Source: an uncultured Desulfatiglans sp. | Lineage (GTDB): Bacteria > Desulfobacterota > DSM-4660 > Desulfatiglandales > Desulfatiglandaceae | Length of the DNA stretch: 64,000 nt | Assembly (NCBI GenBank): GCA_900498135.1 | Contig: LR026961.1 | Coordinates: forward strand, 179,904 to 243,903 | Direction of reading: 5' to 3' | Notes under the pieces: model-generated | What the model was told of the DNA's origin: nothing | Seen by the model: the letters and a program-made list of their open reading frames with translations, nothing else | Database searches by the model: none | Part shown: positions 9,888 to 18,400 of the stretch, in pieces | Numbering within the stretch: the stretch's first letter is position 1 | Layout: each line of letters begins with the position of its first letter | Position numbers and translations under genes: made by a program

Positions 9888-11184
9888 TTACAGAATGTCA
9901 CGGACCTTCTCCGCGATGGCCTTGATGGAAAACGGCTTATCGATGAAATGCACGTCTTTGTCCAGGACGCCGTGGTGGGCGATGACATTGGCGGTGTAGC
10001 CGGACATGAAGAGGCATTTCAGGTTCGGTTCGATCTCGAGAAGCTTTTCAGCCAACTGGCGCCCGTTCATATCGGGCATCACCACGTCGATGATCAGAAG
10101 CTGGATCCCGCCGGGATGCTCCTTCACGATGCGTATGGCATCCTGAGGAGACTCCGCCGCCAGAACGCGGTAACCGAGCCCTTCGAGCATCATCTCCCCC
10201 ATCTTCCGCATCCCCGCGTCATCTTCGACGAGCAGCAGGGTTTCCCCCCGGCCGCGCGGCGCCTGCCCCTGATCGGCCCCCCGATCCCCCTGCTGCACAT
10301 CGTCCCCGACATGCCTCGGCAGGTAGATCCTGAAGGTCGAACCCTTCCCCGGCTCGCTGTAGACATGAACGAATCCGTTGTTCTGTTTGACAATGCCGTA
10401 AACCGTCGGCAGCCCGAGCCCTGTCCCCTCTCCAACCCCCTTCGTCGTAAAAAACGGCTCGAAGATCCGGTCGAGGGTCTCACGGTCCATCGATCGGCTG
10501 GTTGACGACATGCAGGTTGGTGAATCCATGCTCCTGAATAAGGCGGAGGGCGACCAACCGCTGAATAACCACCGCGTCATAAAGCCCCTCCGACAGTTGA
10601 CGCAGGGCCTCCTCAAAGGTCGCGGTGGTGTGGATCTCCATCCCGCGGTCTTCCCTTCGCAGAAACTCCTCCGCATTGTCGGCCTTCATGACGCCGACCC
10701 TGCGCCCGCGCAGATCCTCCAGGTCGAAGATGTCGGCTGTCCCCTTTCGGACAACGATCGCCCCGTGCAGCGACATGTAAGGGAACGTGAAGTCGAAGAG
10801 CGCTTCCCGTTCCGGCGTACGTCCGACGAGCGGCAGCGCCCGCACCTCCCCCTTCTTGAGCCATCCCTTGACATCGGTCCAGGTGCCTTTGCGGAACGTG
10901 ACATCCAGCCCCATCGTATTGACCGCCGCCCGCATGAGTTCGACCGAAAACCCGGTCGCACGCCCTTCCGCATCGGTAAAACAGAGGGGGGGGTAATCCA
11001 CCTCCGCGGCGGAGGTGATCGGGGTCCTCGGGGACGGCCAATCCTCCTGCGCGAAGGAGATCTGGTAGGATGACAGTAAAAGAAAGGCAATGATCAGGAG
11101 GCGGAAGCCAAAAGAGGACGGATTTGCTCTCCGCTTCGCGAAAAACAAATCCGTCCCCTTTTTTTGCTTCTCCGGTTCCCGCAT
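9888..11184 (-). pseudogene. Decayed hybrid sensor kinase: periplasmic solute-binding sensor joined out of frame to kinase tail and receiver
   Basis: Two reading frames meet near 10480-10510. The upstream part (about 11110-10483) has a signal peptide (FRLLIIAFLLLSSYQISFA) and an SBP_bac_3-type sensor (DYPPLCFTDAEGRATGFSVE through [13 protein letters not shown]), then stops at [10 protein letters not shown]. The downstream part, in another frame, begins at [18 protein letters not shown] and has only the late ATP-binding boxes ([13 protein letters not shown]) followed by a receiver domain ([11 protein letters not shown], Lys in FIDKPFS). The membrane helix, PAS/HAMP, phospho-acceptor histidine and N-box are absent. 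This is what an internal deletion with loss of frame would leave. The 5' end runs into repeats, so the original start is gone too. It follows no intact partner. Confidence 0.85.
11111..11164. repeat. Hairpin repeat with 11-bp perfect arms
   Basis: GGACGGATTTG (11116-11126) pairs with CAAATCCGTCC (11146-11156); the outer bases AAAAG and CTTTT extend it, and the loop contains CGCTTCGCG. It forms the apparent N-terminus of the broken kinase gene and adjoins the palindromic repeats at 11200, so it is probably an inserted element. Confidence 0.65.
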
Positions 11185-11199
11185 AGGTTCGACAGGCCT

Positions 11200-11295
11200 A
11201 GTTTCCATCCGGAAATGGTCTTTTTGGCCAATCTCGGCGTCAATCTGCACGTTTGCTTGTGCGGCGACCACAGGTCGCCTCCGCGCAAACGCTTG
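11200..11295 (+). repeat. Palindromic repeat family, half copy (left half only)
   Basis: This is the left part of the repeat described at 13174: the TTTCCATCCGG end, GGCCAATCTCGG, and the centre up to CGCAAACGCTTG. There it stops and a complete copy begins. The join occurs at the shared string TTTCC. Its centre reads GGCGACCACAGGTCGCC instead of the usual perfect palindrome. Confidence 0.85.
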
Positions 11296-11468
11296 ATTTC
11301 CATCCGGAAATGGTCTTTTTGGCCAATCTCGGCGTCAATCTGCACGTTTGCTTGTGCGGCGACCTGCAGGTCGCCTCCGCACAAACGCTTGATTTCCTTG
11401 ATATTGGCCAAAAATCCTCATTTCCGGATTGGAAACTGAGTTCTACCGCGAAATCATTTCCGGATGGA
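11296..11468 (+). repeat. Palindromic repeat family, full copy
   Basis: It has the outer arm TTTCCATCCGGAAATGG, the inner arm TTTTTGGCCAAT, the central palindrome GGCGACCTGCAGGTCGCC, the returning inner arm ATTGGCCAAAAA, the outer arm CATTTCCGGATTGGAAAC and a tail ending in CATTTCCGGATGG. It directly follows a half copy, giving a head-to-tail pair. Confidence 0.9.
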
Positions 11469-11525
11469 TACTAGCTAAAGTATCGCTTCAACGATAAAAA
11501 ATAGCGCCTGCCGCCTGTTGGCACC

Positions 11526-11744
11526 TCATTCAAACGCTATCGGGTCAATTATCTGTCCAAAATCAACACCGTCAGGTTCGAACGTCCAAACCGATCCCAC
11601 TTTCAAAACCTTGCGGACACGCTGGCCTGTGATCGGGTGGCAGTAACTGATCGCGTAGGATGGACCGTCTTTCCCTTCCCGGATATAGATGCCCCTGTGT
11701 TTCGTCTCGGTCATACAATCAACATTTTCGAGCACAAAGCTCAA
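11526..11744 (-). pseudogene. N-terminal fragment of a phage-type tyrosine integrase (probable)
   Basis: The 72-residue frame contains RGIYIREGKDGPSYAISY followed by HPITGQRVRKVLK, which resembles the arm-type DNA-binding start of tyrosine recombinases. The sequence then diverges and stops; the core-binding and catalytic domains are absent. A true start may be ATG 11714. It lies in a low-GC island next to hicAB and about 2 kb from tRNA-Leu, a usual insertion target. The family call rests on a short stretch and could be wrong. Confidence 0.45.
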
Positions 11745-12163
11745 GAAATTTGTTGCTGCGATCTTTTAGGGTCTGTCTTTAGTAAAACATCAAAATCGCG
11801 CACCAATGACGCCCTTGAGTCATTTTCAAAAAAAAATTGGATCTTTGCCTTTCCTGAAGATTTAACTGGAATGTTTGCTATAATAGAAGATATAACAACA
11901 TCTGAACCTAGCTTGCCTTCCATTTCAGTCTCTAAATTAACCGTCAAAGGCTTATTCCCCGGCAGAGATAACACAAAGCGACATTTAGTAAATATATTTT
12001 TCACAGCGTTAAGTATAACGCAAACGCATAAACTCCTAAGGACCATAGGCATTTGTGGCAAAACTACATCTTTATGGTATATTCCCATCATTGATAGTTT
12101 ACCACCGACCTCTTCCCTGACATCATCACATAAAATCAAAGCCGCGTATCTCGCATATTTCAT
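11741..12163 (-). CDS. DUF6941-like protein of unknown function, coupled to hicB
   Basis: The protein (140 residues from ATG 12163) starts MKYARYAALILCDDVREEVG and continues with GKLSMMGIYHKDVV, a pattern I recognise from the DUF6941 group; no function is known to me. It has no signal peptide or membrane helix and looks like a small beta-rich cytosolic domain. A TTG start at 12178 would overlap the hicB stop; with ATG 12163 the gap is 11 bases. Either way it is the third gene of the hicA-hicB transcription unit. Base composition is AT-rich, unlike the flanking genome, which suggests the unit was acquired. Confidence 0.65.
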   Translation of the reverse strand: MKYARYAALILCDDVREEVGGKLSMMGIYHKDVVLPQMPMVLRSLCVCVILNAVKNIFTKCRFVLSLPGNKPLTVNLETEMEGKLGSDVVISSIIANIPVKSSGKAKIQFFFENDSRASLVRDFDVLLKTDPKRSQQQIS

Positions 12164-12174
12164 ACCATAAACTC

Positions 12175-12663
12175 TCAATGTGCATATTCAGATTCATTTT
12201 CATTTGAAAAATTGGTTACGATACTCACATGTGAGTCCGAGCTACTTTCTGGCCATAAATTTGCAATTAAAATATTTTTATTTAAAAGATAAATATCCTC
12301 TTTAATATGAAGCAACTTTTTTTCGATATTGCTAACAGACGAACGTGCTGATAACATTTGAACCATTAAGGTGTTTAGCGAGACACCCTCTTGTTTCGCT
12401 TGTATTGACAATGACTTGTGAAGGCTTTTTGGTAGACGAATCCTGATTTGACCACTATATTCAGCCACATATTCAGGATCAGGCAAAATCTCGCCATCCT
12501 CCTCCATAACTTTAATAAAAAGCTCCTTGGCTACTGAGAGTTCCTTAAGGGCTTCTTCAGGGCTATCGCCAAAAGCAGACAACCCTTCTAGCTCAGGAAC
12601 TATAGCAATATACGCCTCATCCTCTTCACTCCATTGCACGATAGCCGAATATTTCGGTTGCAT
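12175..12663 (-). CDS. hicB: HicB-family antitoxin
   Basis: The N-terminal part (YSAIVQWSEEDEAYIAIVPE, LEGLSAFGDSPEEALKELS) is the partial RNase-H-like fold of HicB. A ribbon-helix-helix module follows (GQIRIRLPKSLHKSLSIQAK, then EGVSLNTLMVQML) that would bind the operon's own promoter. A ~60-residue Ser/Asn-rich tail follows. It starts at ATG 12663, nine bases after an AGGAAG site, just past the hicA stop. It is expected to neutralise HicA and repress the operon. The low GC content matches hicA and the following gene. Confidence 0.88.
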   Translation of the reverse strand: MQPKYSAIVQWSEEDEAYIAIVPELEGLSAFGDSPEEALKELSVAKELFIKVMEEDGEILPDPEYVAEYSGQIRIRLPKSLHKSLSIQAKQEGVSLNTLMVQMLSARSSVSNIEKKLLHIKEDIYLLNKNILIANLWPESSSDSHVSIVTNFSNENESEYAH

Positions 12664-12677
12664 TACTCGCACTCTTC

Positions 12678-12926
12678 CTATCTAATAAGTTCAAGTTCTA
12701 TAAGCTTATTTATAAGTTGTCTTACTTGGTATGCTTTAGCCATGCCATCTTTCTCTTGCAAAGACAAACTAAAAGCAGGTGGCTCTTTGCGCGTATAGAC
12801 CTTATGGCTACCATCCCCCTGCCTCAATACCATTCCGGAGTACTCGCAGAGTTTGCATAACTCAGAAAATCTAACATTTTTAGGATTTTCAATAGCTTTT
12901 CTGATAAGTTTATCAATTTGCGCCAT
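12678..12926 (-). CDS. hicA: HicA-family mRNA interferase toxin
   Basis: The 82-residue protein is of normal HicA length. The catalytic His is in GDGSHKVYTR, followed by a basic beta strand and the C-terminal helix YQVRQLINKLIELELIR. HicA has a double-stranded-RNA-binding-like fold and cleaves mRNA and tmRNA. It is the first gene of hicA-hicB-DUF6941. Toxin-first order is usual for hicAB. No other toxin-antitoxin pair is near. A palindromic repeat lies about 250 bases upstream. Confidence 0.85.
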   Translation of the reverse strand: MAQIDKLIRKAIENPKNVRFSELCKLCEYSGMVLRQGDGSHKVYTRKEPPAFSLSLQEKDGMAKAYQVRQLINKLIELELIR

Positions 12927-13173
12927 AACATTCGCCCTTATGGTACCACATATGGAACCTTAAGATCGTAAAAAAATGCATAGCTATTTATTTTTTTCTC
13001 CTTCGCCCAAGGCCTTTTCAATCCCTTCTCACCCCCGCATCGGTCACAGGAGTCGGTCTTGACCAGTTTCCGGCGGAGGCTTTTCTTCATGGCCCCGGAT
13101 GCAGTCTGCCTCCTTCCATCCTTCCTTCTGGGATCAGGTTTTGCCATCAATACGGCGATTACGCCATTTAGCC

Positions 13174-13348
13174 AGTTTCCATCCGGAAATGGTCTTTTTG
13201 GCCAATCTCGGCGTCAATCTGCACGTTTGCTTGTGCGGCGACCTGCAGGTCGCCTCCGCGCAAATGATTGATTTCCTTGATATTGGCCAAAAATCCTCAT
13301 TTCCGGATTGGAAACTTAGTCCTACCGCGAAATCATTTCCGGATGGAC
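13174..13348 (+). repeat. Palindromic repeat family, full reference copy
   Basis: The element is a nested imperfect palindrome. Outer arms TTTCCATCCGGAAATG and CATTTCCGGATTGGAAAC pair, inner arms GTCTTTTTGGCCAAT and ATTGGCCAAAAATCC pair, then GTTTGC with GCAAAC around the central 18-bp palindrome GGCGACCTGCAGGTCGCC. A tail of ~35 bases repeats the outer motif (CATTTCCGGATGG). Copies at 11296, 23831 and 61316 are over 90% alike by eye. No open frame with a known domain is inside. Confidence 0.9.
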
Positions 13349-13723
13349 ATCTAGTCAGTTTTTTCCTTAACACTCGCTTTACATCTGAACAAGAAAAAAC
13401 CCAAGACTTGCCCAGCACTGCATCCACAGGTCAAAAACCGGCGTTCACACCTCATCCCATACCGCGCTCAAGGCCTTCGCCTGCTCGTCGATCCTGGCGC
13501 GTCCTGCTACGTTCCTGGAGGGCACTAAGGGCAAAAAGAAACCGCGGACCGTCGGGCAACGGCAATGAAAACCTTGCCTCCTGCTGGGAAAAAAGCCTTG
13601 CAAGAACCCTGCGCAGCAAGGATTTCAGCTGTTCCTACCTCCTGATTTGCGACCAAATTGTGACCAACTTCTTCGGAAATGCCACCCAAAAAGGCCAAAA
13701 ACAACGAAAATGTCACACAAGAA
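13349..13723. other. Gene-free stretch between repeat and tRNA-Leu
   Basis: I recognise no complete gene in these 375 bases. A plus-strand frame at about 13442-13569 ends in GTKGKKKPRTVGQRQ and might be the tail of a lost protein. The position, just beyond the 3' end of tRNA-Leu and near an integrase fragment, fits the remains of an integrated element. Confidence 0.4.
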
Positions 13724-13752
13724 AAGGGTTTAAGCTCAAAGCCTAAACCCTT
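13724..13752 (-). terminator. Terminator after tRNA-Leu
   Basis: AAGGGTTTA (13724-13732) pairs with TAAACCCTT (13744-13752). Read in the tRNA direction the stem is followed by TTCTTG. It begins nine bases after the tRNA end. Confidence 0.65.
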
Positions 13753-13760
13753 GTTTTTAC

Positions 13761-13848
13761 TGGTGCCGGAGGTCGGAATCGAACCGACATGGACGCAAGG
13801 TCCACTGGATTTTGAGTCCAGCGCGTCTACCAGTTTCACCACTCCGGC
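13761..13848 (-). tRNA. tRNA-Leu, anticodon CAA, CCA encoded
   Basis: The 7-bp acceptor stem GCCGGAG/CTCCGGC is followed by A73 and an encoded CCA (complement of 13763-13761). The anticodon arm is CTGGA-CTCAAAA-TCCAG, anticodon CAA. A variable arm (GGACCTTGCGTCC) makes it class II, as expected for Leu, and the T-arm has GGTTCGATTCC. Confidence 0.97.
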
Positions 13849-13939
13849 ATTTAATCAAAAAATTATAATTAAAACCTAAAACCTATGTCAATAGCATATT
13901 GACTTTATCATTCAGCATCTGATAGGTTAAAAAAATTTT

Positions 13940-14015
13940 GGGGCTGTAGCTCAGTTGGGAGAGCGCATGACTGGCAGTCATGAGGTCGTCGGTTCGATCC
14001 CGATCAGCTCCACCA
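13940..14015 (+). tRNA. tRNA-Ala, anticodon GGC, CCA encoded
   Basis: The acceptor stem GGGGCTG/CAGCTCC has one G-U pair. The anticodon arm is CATGA-CTGGCAG-TCATG, anticodon GGC. The T-arm has GGTTCGATCCC, and CCA ends at 14015. Length is 76 bases. It is divergent from tRNA-Leu, 91 bases away. Confidence 0.96.
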
Positions 14016-14031
14016 GAGCATGCACGTGATC

Positions 14032-14070
14032 AGAGGGAGTGTCCGCAAACGGAGGCTCCCTCTTTTTTTT
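14032..14070 (+). terminator. Strong intrinsic terminator after tRNA-Ala
   Basis: AGAGGGAG (14032-14039) pairs with CTCCCTCT (14056-14063), with an inner TCCG/CGGA stem, and a run of T to 14070. Confidence 0.88.
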
Positions 14071-14197
14071 CGCTCCAGGCGGATTGGCAGTCATATTGCA
14101 TCCTTGGTGCAATTTAGACGGACCGCCCTTCGAAAAGCGTTTAGGACTCCGTCTATATGCCTCAGCAGCCAGAAAAATCTTCGACGTCCCTGGTTCT

Positions 14198-15037
14198 TTA
14201 AAGGTCGAAGACGCGCCCTACGGCGGCGATGGTGAAGCGGTCGCCGAGGAGGCGGGCCAGTTCGAGCGTCGGGCCGAGGCCGGTGCAGTGCGAGACCGCC
14301 AGGAGGGAGACGGAAAACTGTCGGATCCTTTCGGCGAAGGCCGGGACCGTCTCGGGTCCGTAAAACATGAGATGCGTCCCTCCGAGGATCGCGTGGAGCC
14401 GATGGATCCCCATGTCATGTTCCAGGTAATCGAGGATGTTAAGCACCCCGGCATGGGCGCAGCCGAGCAGCAGGATCGGGCCCTTGTCCGTCTGGATCAG
14501 GAGGCTTGCATCGTCCGGGATGAGATCGGGGCCGATCCGGCCTTCTTGTTCGAGGAGGAGCCGGTCGTCCTTCGGCCGCCGCTCGACGGGCGGGTTCAGT
14601 CCAGCCAGGAACCAGATGCCGGGGGCCGCCTCCTCGGTGTGGTCCAGAAAGCGGAACCGGGCGCCTTTCGCCTCCAGGCTCTCGCGCGTGAACGGGCAGC
14701 CGATGTAGCGCGGCGCGGTGTCGCCGCGAGACGGGTCCTCCACCATGTGGCGGGCGAAGACATCGGGGTGCGCAACGATCTCGACGAGTCCGGCCTGGCC
14801 GACGGCATATTCAAGCCCCCCCGTGTGGTCGTAGTGTCCATGGCTGATGAAGATCCTGGAGAGGCCTTTCAGGTCGGTCTTGAAGCGCTTCAGGTTGAGG
14901 GGCAGCGAAAGGCCCGGCCCCGTGTCGAAGAGGGAGCGTTCCCCGTCGCGTTCGATCAGGACGCTGAACCCATGCTCCCCAATGAAGCCCGAGCCCATGA
15001 TGCAATTATCACAGAGGATGGAGAGTCTCGTTTTCAT
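14198..15037 (-). CDS. Metallo-beta-lactamase-fold hydrolase, dihydropterin-phosphate-synthase-like group
   Basis: The 279-residue protein has the MBL metal motif HGHYDHTGG (~residues 66-74), a later His in LLGCAHAGVLNI and a final His in AVSHCTGLG. The pattern CDNCIMGSGFIGEHGFSVLIE at the N-terminus and the overall length fit the group annotated as 7,8-dihydropterin-6-methyl-4-(ribofuranosyl)-aminobenzene-5'-phosphate synthase, named after methanopterin biosynthesis; that activity is not implied here. There is no signal peptide, so it is cytosolic. It stands alone between tRNA-Ala and a repeat. The true substrate is unknown. Confidence 0.8.
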   Translation of the reverse strand: MKTRLSILCDNCIMGSGFIGEHGFSVLIERDGERSLFDTGPGLSLPLNLKRFKTDLKGLSRIFISHGHYDHTGGLEYAVGQAGLVEIVAHPDVFARHMVEDPSRGDTAPRYIGCPFTRESLEAKGARFRFLDHTEEAAPGIWFLAGLNPPVERRPKDDRLLLEQEGRIGPDLIPDDASLLIQTDKGPILLLGCAHAGVLNILDYLEHDMGIHRLHAILGGTHLMFYGPETVPAFAERIRQFSVSLLAVSHCTGLGPTLELARLLGDRFTIAAVGRVFDL

Positions 15038-15067
15038 GGCTTTTCCCTTTCTTTTCCAACCGTGTCC

Positions 15068-15314
15068 ATCCGGATATGTTCAACGAGCATGGACCGATGT
15101 CCAATCCGGAAATCATGTTTCGTCTTCACGGGCTTGCCCTGCTCAGTCCCATTCTTGCGGGATAGATCCCGGTTCTTTCAAACTCGGCAAATCGCTCTTT
15201 GGACGATATTCAAGAAATCTCATGTTTGCGCGGAGCCAACCTTTGGTTCGCCGCACAAGCAAACGTACAAATCGTCGCCGAGATCGGCCGGAAAGCTCTT
15301 TACCGGATGGAAAT
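15068..15314 (-). repeat. Palindromic repeat family, diverged inverted copy with insertion
   Basis: On the minus strand this matches the reference repeat: TTTCCATCCGG-like end near 15314, GATCTCGGCGACGATT, GTTTGCTTGTGCGGCG, and CAATCCGGA near 15105. About 60 bases (from 15127), including GCTCAGTCCCATTCTTGCGGG, are inserted in the inner arm, at the same place as the insertion in the 61316 copy. The surrounding gap 15038-15493 has no gene I can support. Confidence 0.75.
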
Positions 15315-15493
15315 CGGCAACGATCAATGTAACCTAACCCGCGTGATTTATAGAACGAAGCCGTCGATTCTGTCCAGGCAAGAAATTCCCAACTGGGGGA
15401 ATCGAACAGGCAAGATCGATAGGAAAAGCGCAGCAGGCCTGTTTCCTCCGCTGGCGCGACCCTTTGCCGGCGGGCCCGGATTCGACGAATGCG

Positions 15494-18400
15494 CTACGCG
15501 CCCGGCCCGGGGCGTGCATCCGCAGGGGACTCGGGCTCGAGGCGCCCTTCGGGGGCGCGGCGCGCCGGGCTGAAAAGCCGGACCACATCATCGACGACCA
15601 GGTAAAGGCACGGCACCAGGATGAGGGTGATGAGCGTCGCGAACACGATGCCGAAACCGAGGGAAATCGCCATCGGTATCATGAACCGGGCCTGCCGCGA
15701 GGTCTCGAAGATCATGGGGGCCAGCCCCCCGAAGGTGGTGAGCGTCGTCAGAAGGATGGGCCGGAAGCGCTGAATGCCGGCGGCCTGAACCGCGTCATGG
15801 GCGGATGCCCCCGCCCGGCGCAGCCGGTTGGTGTATTCGATCAGAACGAGGGAGTCGTTCACGACGACGCCCGAGAGGGCGACGACGCCGAACATGCTCA
15901 TGACGCTCAGGCTGTAGCCCATGAGCATGTGGCCCAGGACCGCCCCGACGATGCCGAACGGAATACTCACCATCACGATCGCCGGCTGGGCATAGCTCTT
16001 GAACGGAACGGCAAGGAGGGCGTAGATCGCCAGCATGGCCAGCAGCAGACCCTGCACCAGGCTCTGCATGCTCTCGGCCATGTCCGCCTGTTTTCCCTCG
16101 AGGCTGTAGCGCAGACCGGGATATCGGTCCATCAGCATCGGCAGCGTGTCGGCCTTGACGGCGTTCAGGACCCATCCCGCCTGGCTCTGCGGCTCAACGT
16201 CCGCCGTCACGTAAATCACCCGCCGGCCGGCGCGCCGGTCGATCTCCGTATAGGCCCGGCCGCGCTCGATGTCCACCGCCTGGCGGAGGGGCACCTCGGT
16301 GCCGCCGTTCGGAGTCCGCAGCATCAGTTCCTCGATGTTGTATTCCGAGACGCGCTCCTCGAGCGGCAGGCGCACCATCACCTTGACCTCGTTCCGGCCC
16401 CTCTGCTGACGCAGGACCTCGGCCCCGTAGAAGGCATTGCGCACCTGCCGGGCCACTTCCTGGGCCGTCAGCCCGAGCGCCCTGCCTTCCGGCCGGACCG
16501 TGAAATCCAGCTGCTGCTTCCCGGGCGAAAACCCGTCATCGATGTCCTTGACGATGGCAAAACCCTGCAGGGCGTCCGCCAGGTCTTCCCCGGCCTTTTC
16601 GAGGACCCCGAGATCCGGGTGGGTCAATTCGACGGTGAGGGCCGCCCCCGAACCGGGTCCCCCCCGGTCGGACTGGAGGGACAGCCTCTCGAGCCCGGCG
16701 ATCTCACCCACCTTCCTGCGCCACTCTTCGATGAACCGGGCCGTCGAGATCGGGCGGACCTCGGGGTCCGTCAGATACACGCGGACCTGGAGGGCGTGTC
16801 CGCCGCCCACACCCTCGTCGCTGCTGCCGATCTCGGCATAGATCCCTTCCACGAGCCGGTCGCCGCCGTTTTCCTCCGCCACCTCGCGCGCCGTCCGAAT
16901 CAGGTGGTCGCGCACGGCTTCGGTCCGCGACACCGCGGATCCGTAAGGAAGCGCCGCCTCCACAAAGGCGTAGTCCGCTTCGATCTTGGGGAAAAGGGTC
17001 ATCCCCATCCGCCCGCTCATGATATAGCTGACCGTCAGCAGGAGAACCGCCGCCCCGACAGCCAGCGTCAGGTAGCGGTTCCTCAGGGCCGCGTCCACAA
17101 ACGGGCCGTACCGGTCCCGCACATTCCTCGAAAACCAGGCGCTGAAGCCCTGCTGCCGGTCGTGAAACCACCCGAAGAGGCCTTTCGGTGCGCGCTGGCG
17201 CTGGTGCCCGAGATGGGCCGGCAGGATCAGCAGGCTCTCCAGCAGCGAGACCATGAACACCGTGATGACGACAAGCGGAATGGTCATGAAGATCTTCCCG
17301 ATGATACCGGGAACGAATGCGAGCGGCAGAAAAGCCACGACGTTGGTCAGGATGCTGAACGTCACGGGCATGGACACCTCCCGTGCACCCTGGATCGCCG
17401 CCGCCATCATGGACATCCCCTCCTGGCGGTTGTGGTAGACGTTTTCCCCGACGACGATCGCATCGTCCACCACAATGCCCAGGGCCACGATGAACGCGAA
17501 CATGGACATCATGTTGATGCTCACGCCCAGGGTCGGCAGAAACAGGAGGCCCCCCAGGAATGAAATCGGGATGCCCAGCGCCACCCAGAAGGCCAGGCGC
17601 GCCTCGAGGAACACGCCCAGCACCAGGAAAACCAGGCCGAGCCCGATCAGGCCGTTGGTCAGAAGCAGTTCGAGACGCTGACGGTAGATGTCCGAGCGGT
17701 CGTTGAGGACCGCGATGGACAGGCCGGGCGCGAGGCTGGGACGATAGCGGTCCAGAAAGCTCTTCACCGCCGAGGAGACGCTGATCGGCGTCTGGTCCCC
17801 CACGCGGTACACGGCGACCATGATCGCCGGTTTTCCGTCGTAGGTCGCGTAATAGTCAGTGTCCTCGAAGCCGTCGATGATCACGGCGATGTCTTCGAGC
17901 CGCACCTGCGTCCCGTCGTTGGTGGTGATCACGGGGATGCGGGCAAACTCGCGCCCCCAGTCGCGCCGCTCCTTCATCCGGACAAGGATCTCGCCCCCTT
18001 CGGTCTTGACCCCGCCGCCCGCCACCTCCACTGCGGCCGCCCGCACCCGGCGGGCCACCTCCTCCAAGGTGAGGTTGTGGTTGCGGAGATTCTGCTGCGG
18101 GACCTCGATGCCGATCTCGAGATTGCGCGCGCCCGAAAGCTCGACCTGCGTGATCCCCGGCTCCTGCAGGAGGCCGTCCCGAATCCTTTCGGCCGCATCC
18201 CGAAGGACGCGCTCTTCCTGCTCGCCGTAAATGATCAGGGTGACGACCTCGCGGCGCCGGGTGGCGATCTCCACACGCGGCTCCTCGGCCTCCTCGGGGA
18301 ACGACGTGATGCGGTCGACCTCGTTCTGGACGTCCTGGGCGAGCTTCTGGATATCGGCGCCCACGAGGACCTCGATGGTCACCGTGCCGACGCCCTCCCG

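Noticed and set aside
8889..10505. 538-residue plus-strand frame opposite fdhA
   Set aside because: It is the mirror of a GC-rich gene; the minus strand has clear protein motifs and this one has none.
9888..11184. Broken sensor kinase as a programmed-frameshift gene
   Set aside because: Hundreds of residues of essential domains are missing at the junction, which frameshifting cannot supply.
11253..11474. Short frames within the palindromic repeats, repeated as almost the same peptide at each copy
   Set aside because: They come from the repeat sequence itself; no ribosome sites or domains. A weak codon signal is noted as a finding instead.
12938..13150. 70-residue frame upstream of hicA with TDSCDRCGGE
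   Set aside because: No recognisable family, no ribosome site that I trust, and biased Lys/Arg content; possibly a remnant, but not supported as a gene.
13525..13842. 105-residue minus-strand frame and 66-residue plus-strand frame near 13680-13880
   Set aside because: Both read through tRNA-Leu(CAA), which is unambiguous.
15464..17563. 699-residue plus-strand frame opposite the RND permease
   Set aside because: Antisense shadow of a certain gene; composition (Arg, Pro, Gly, His rich) is typical of such shadows.
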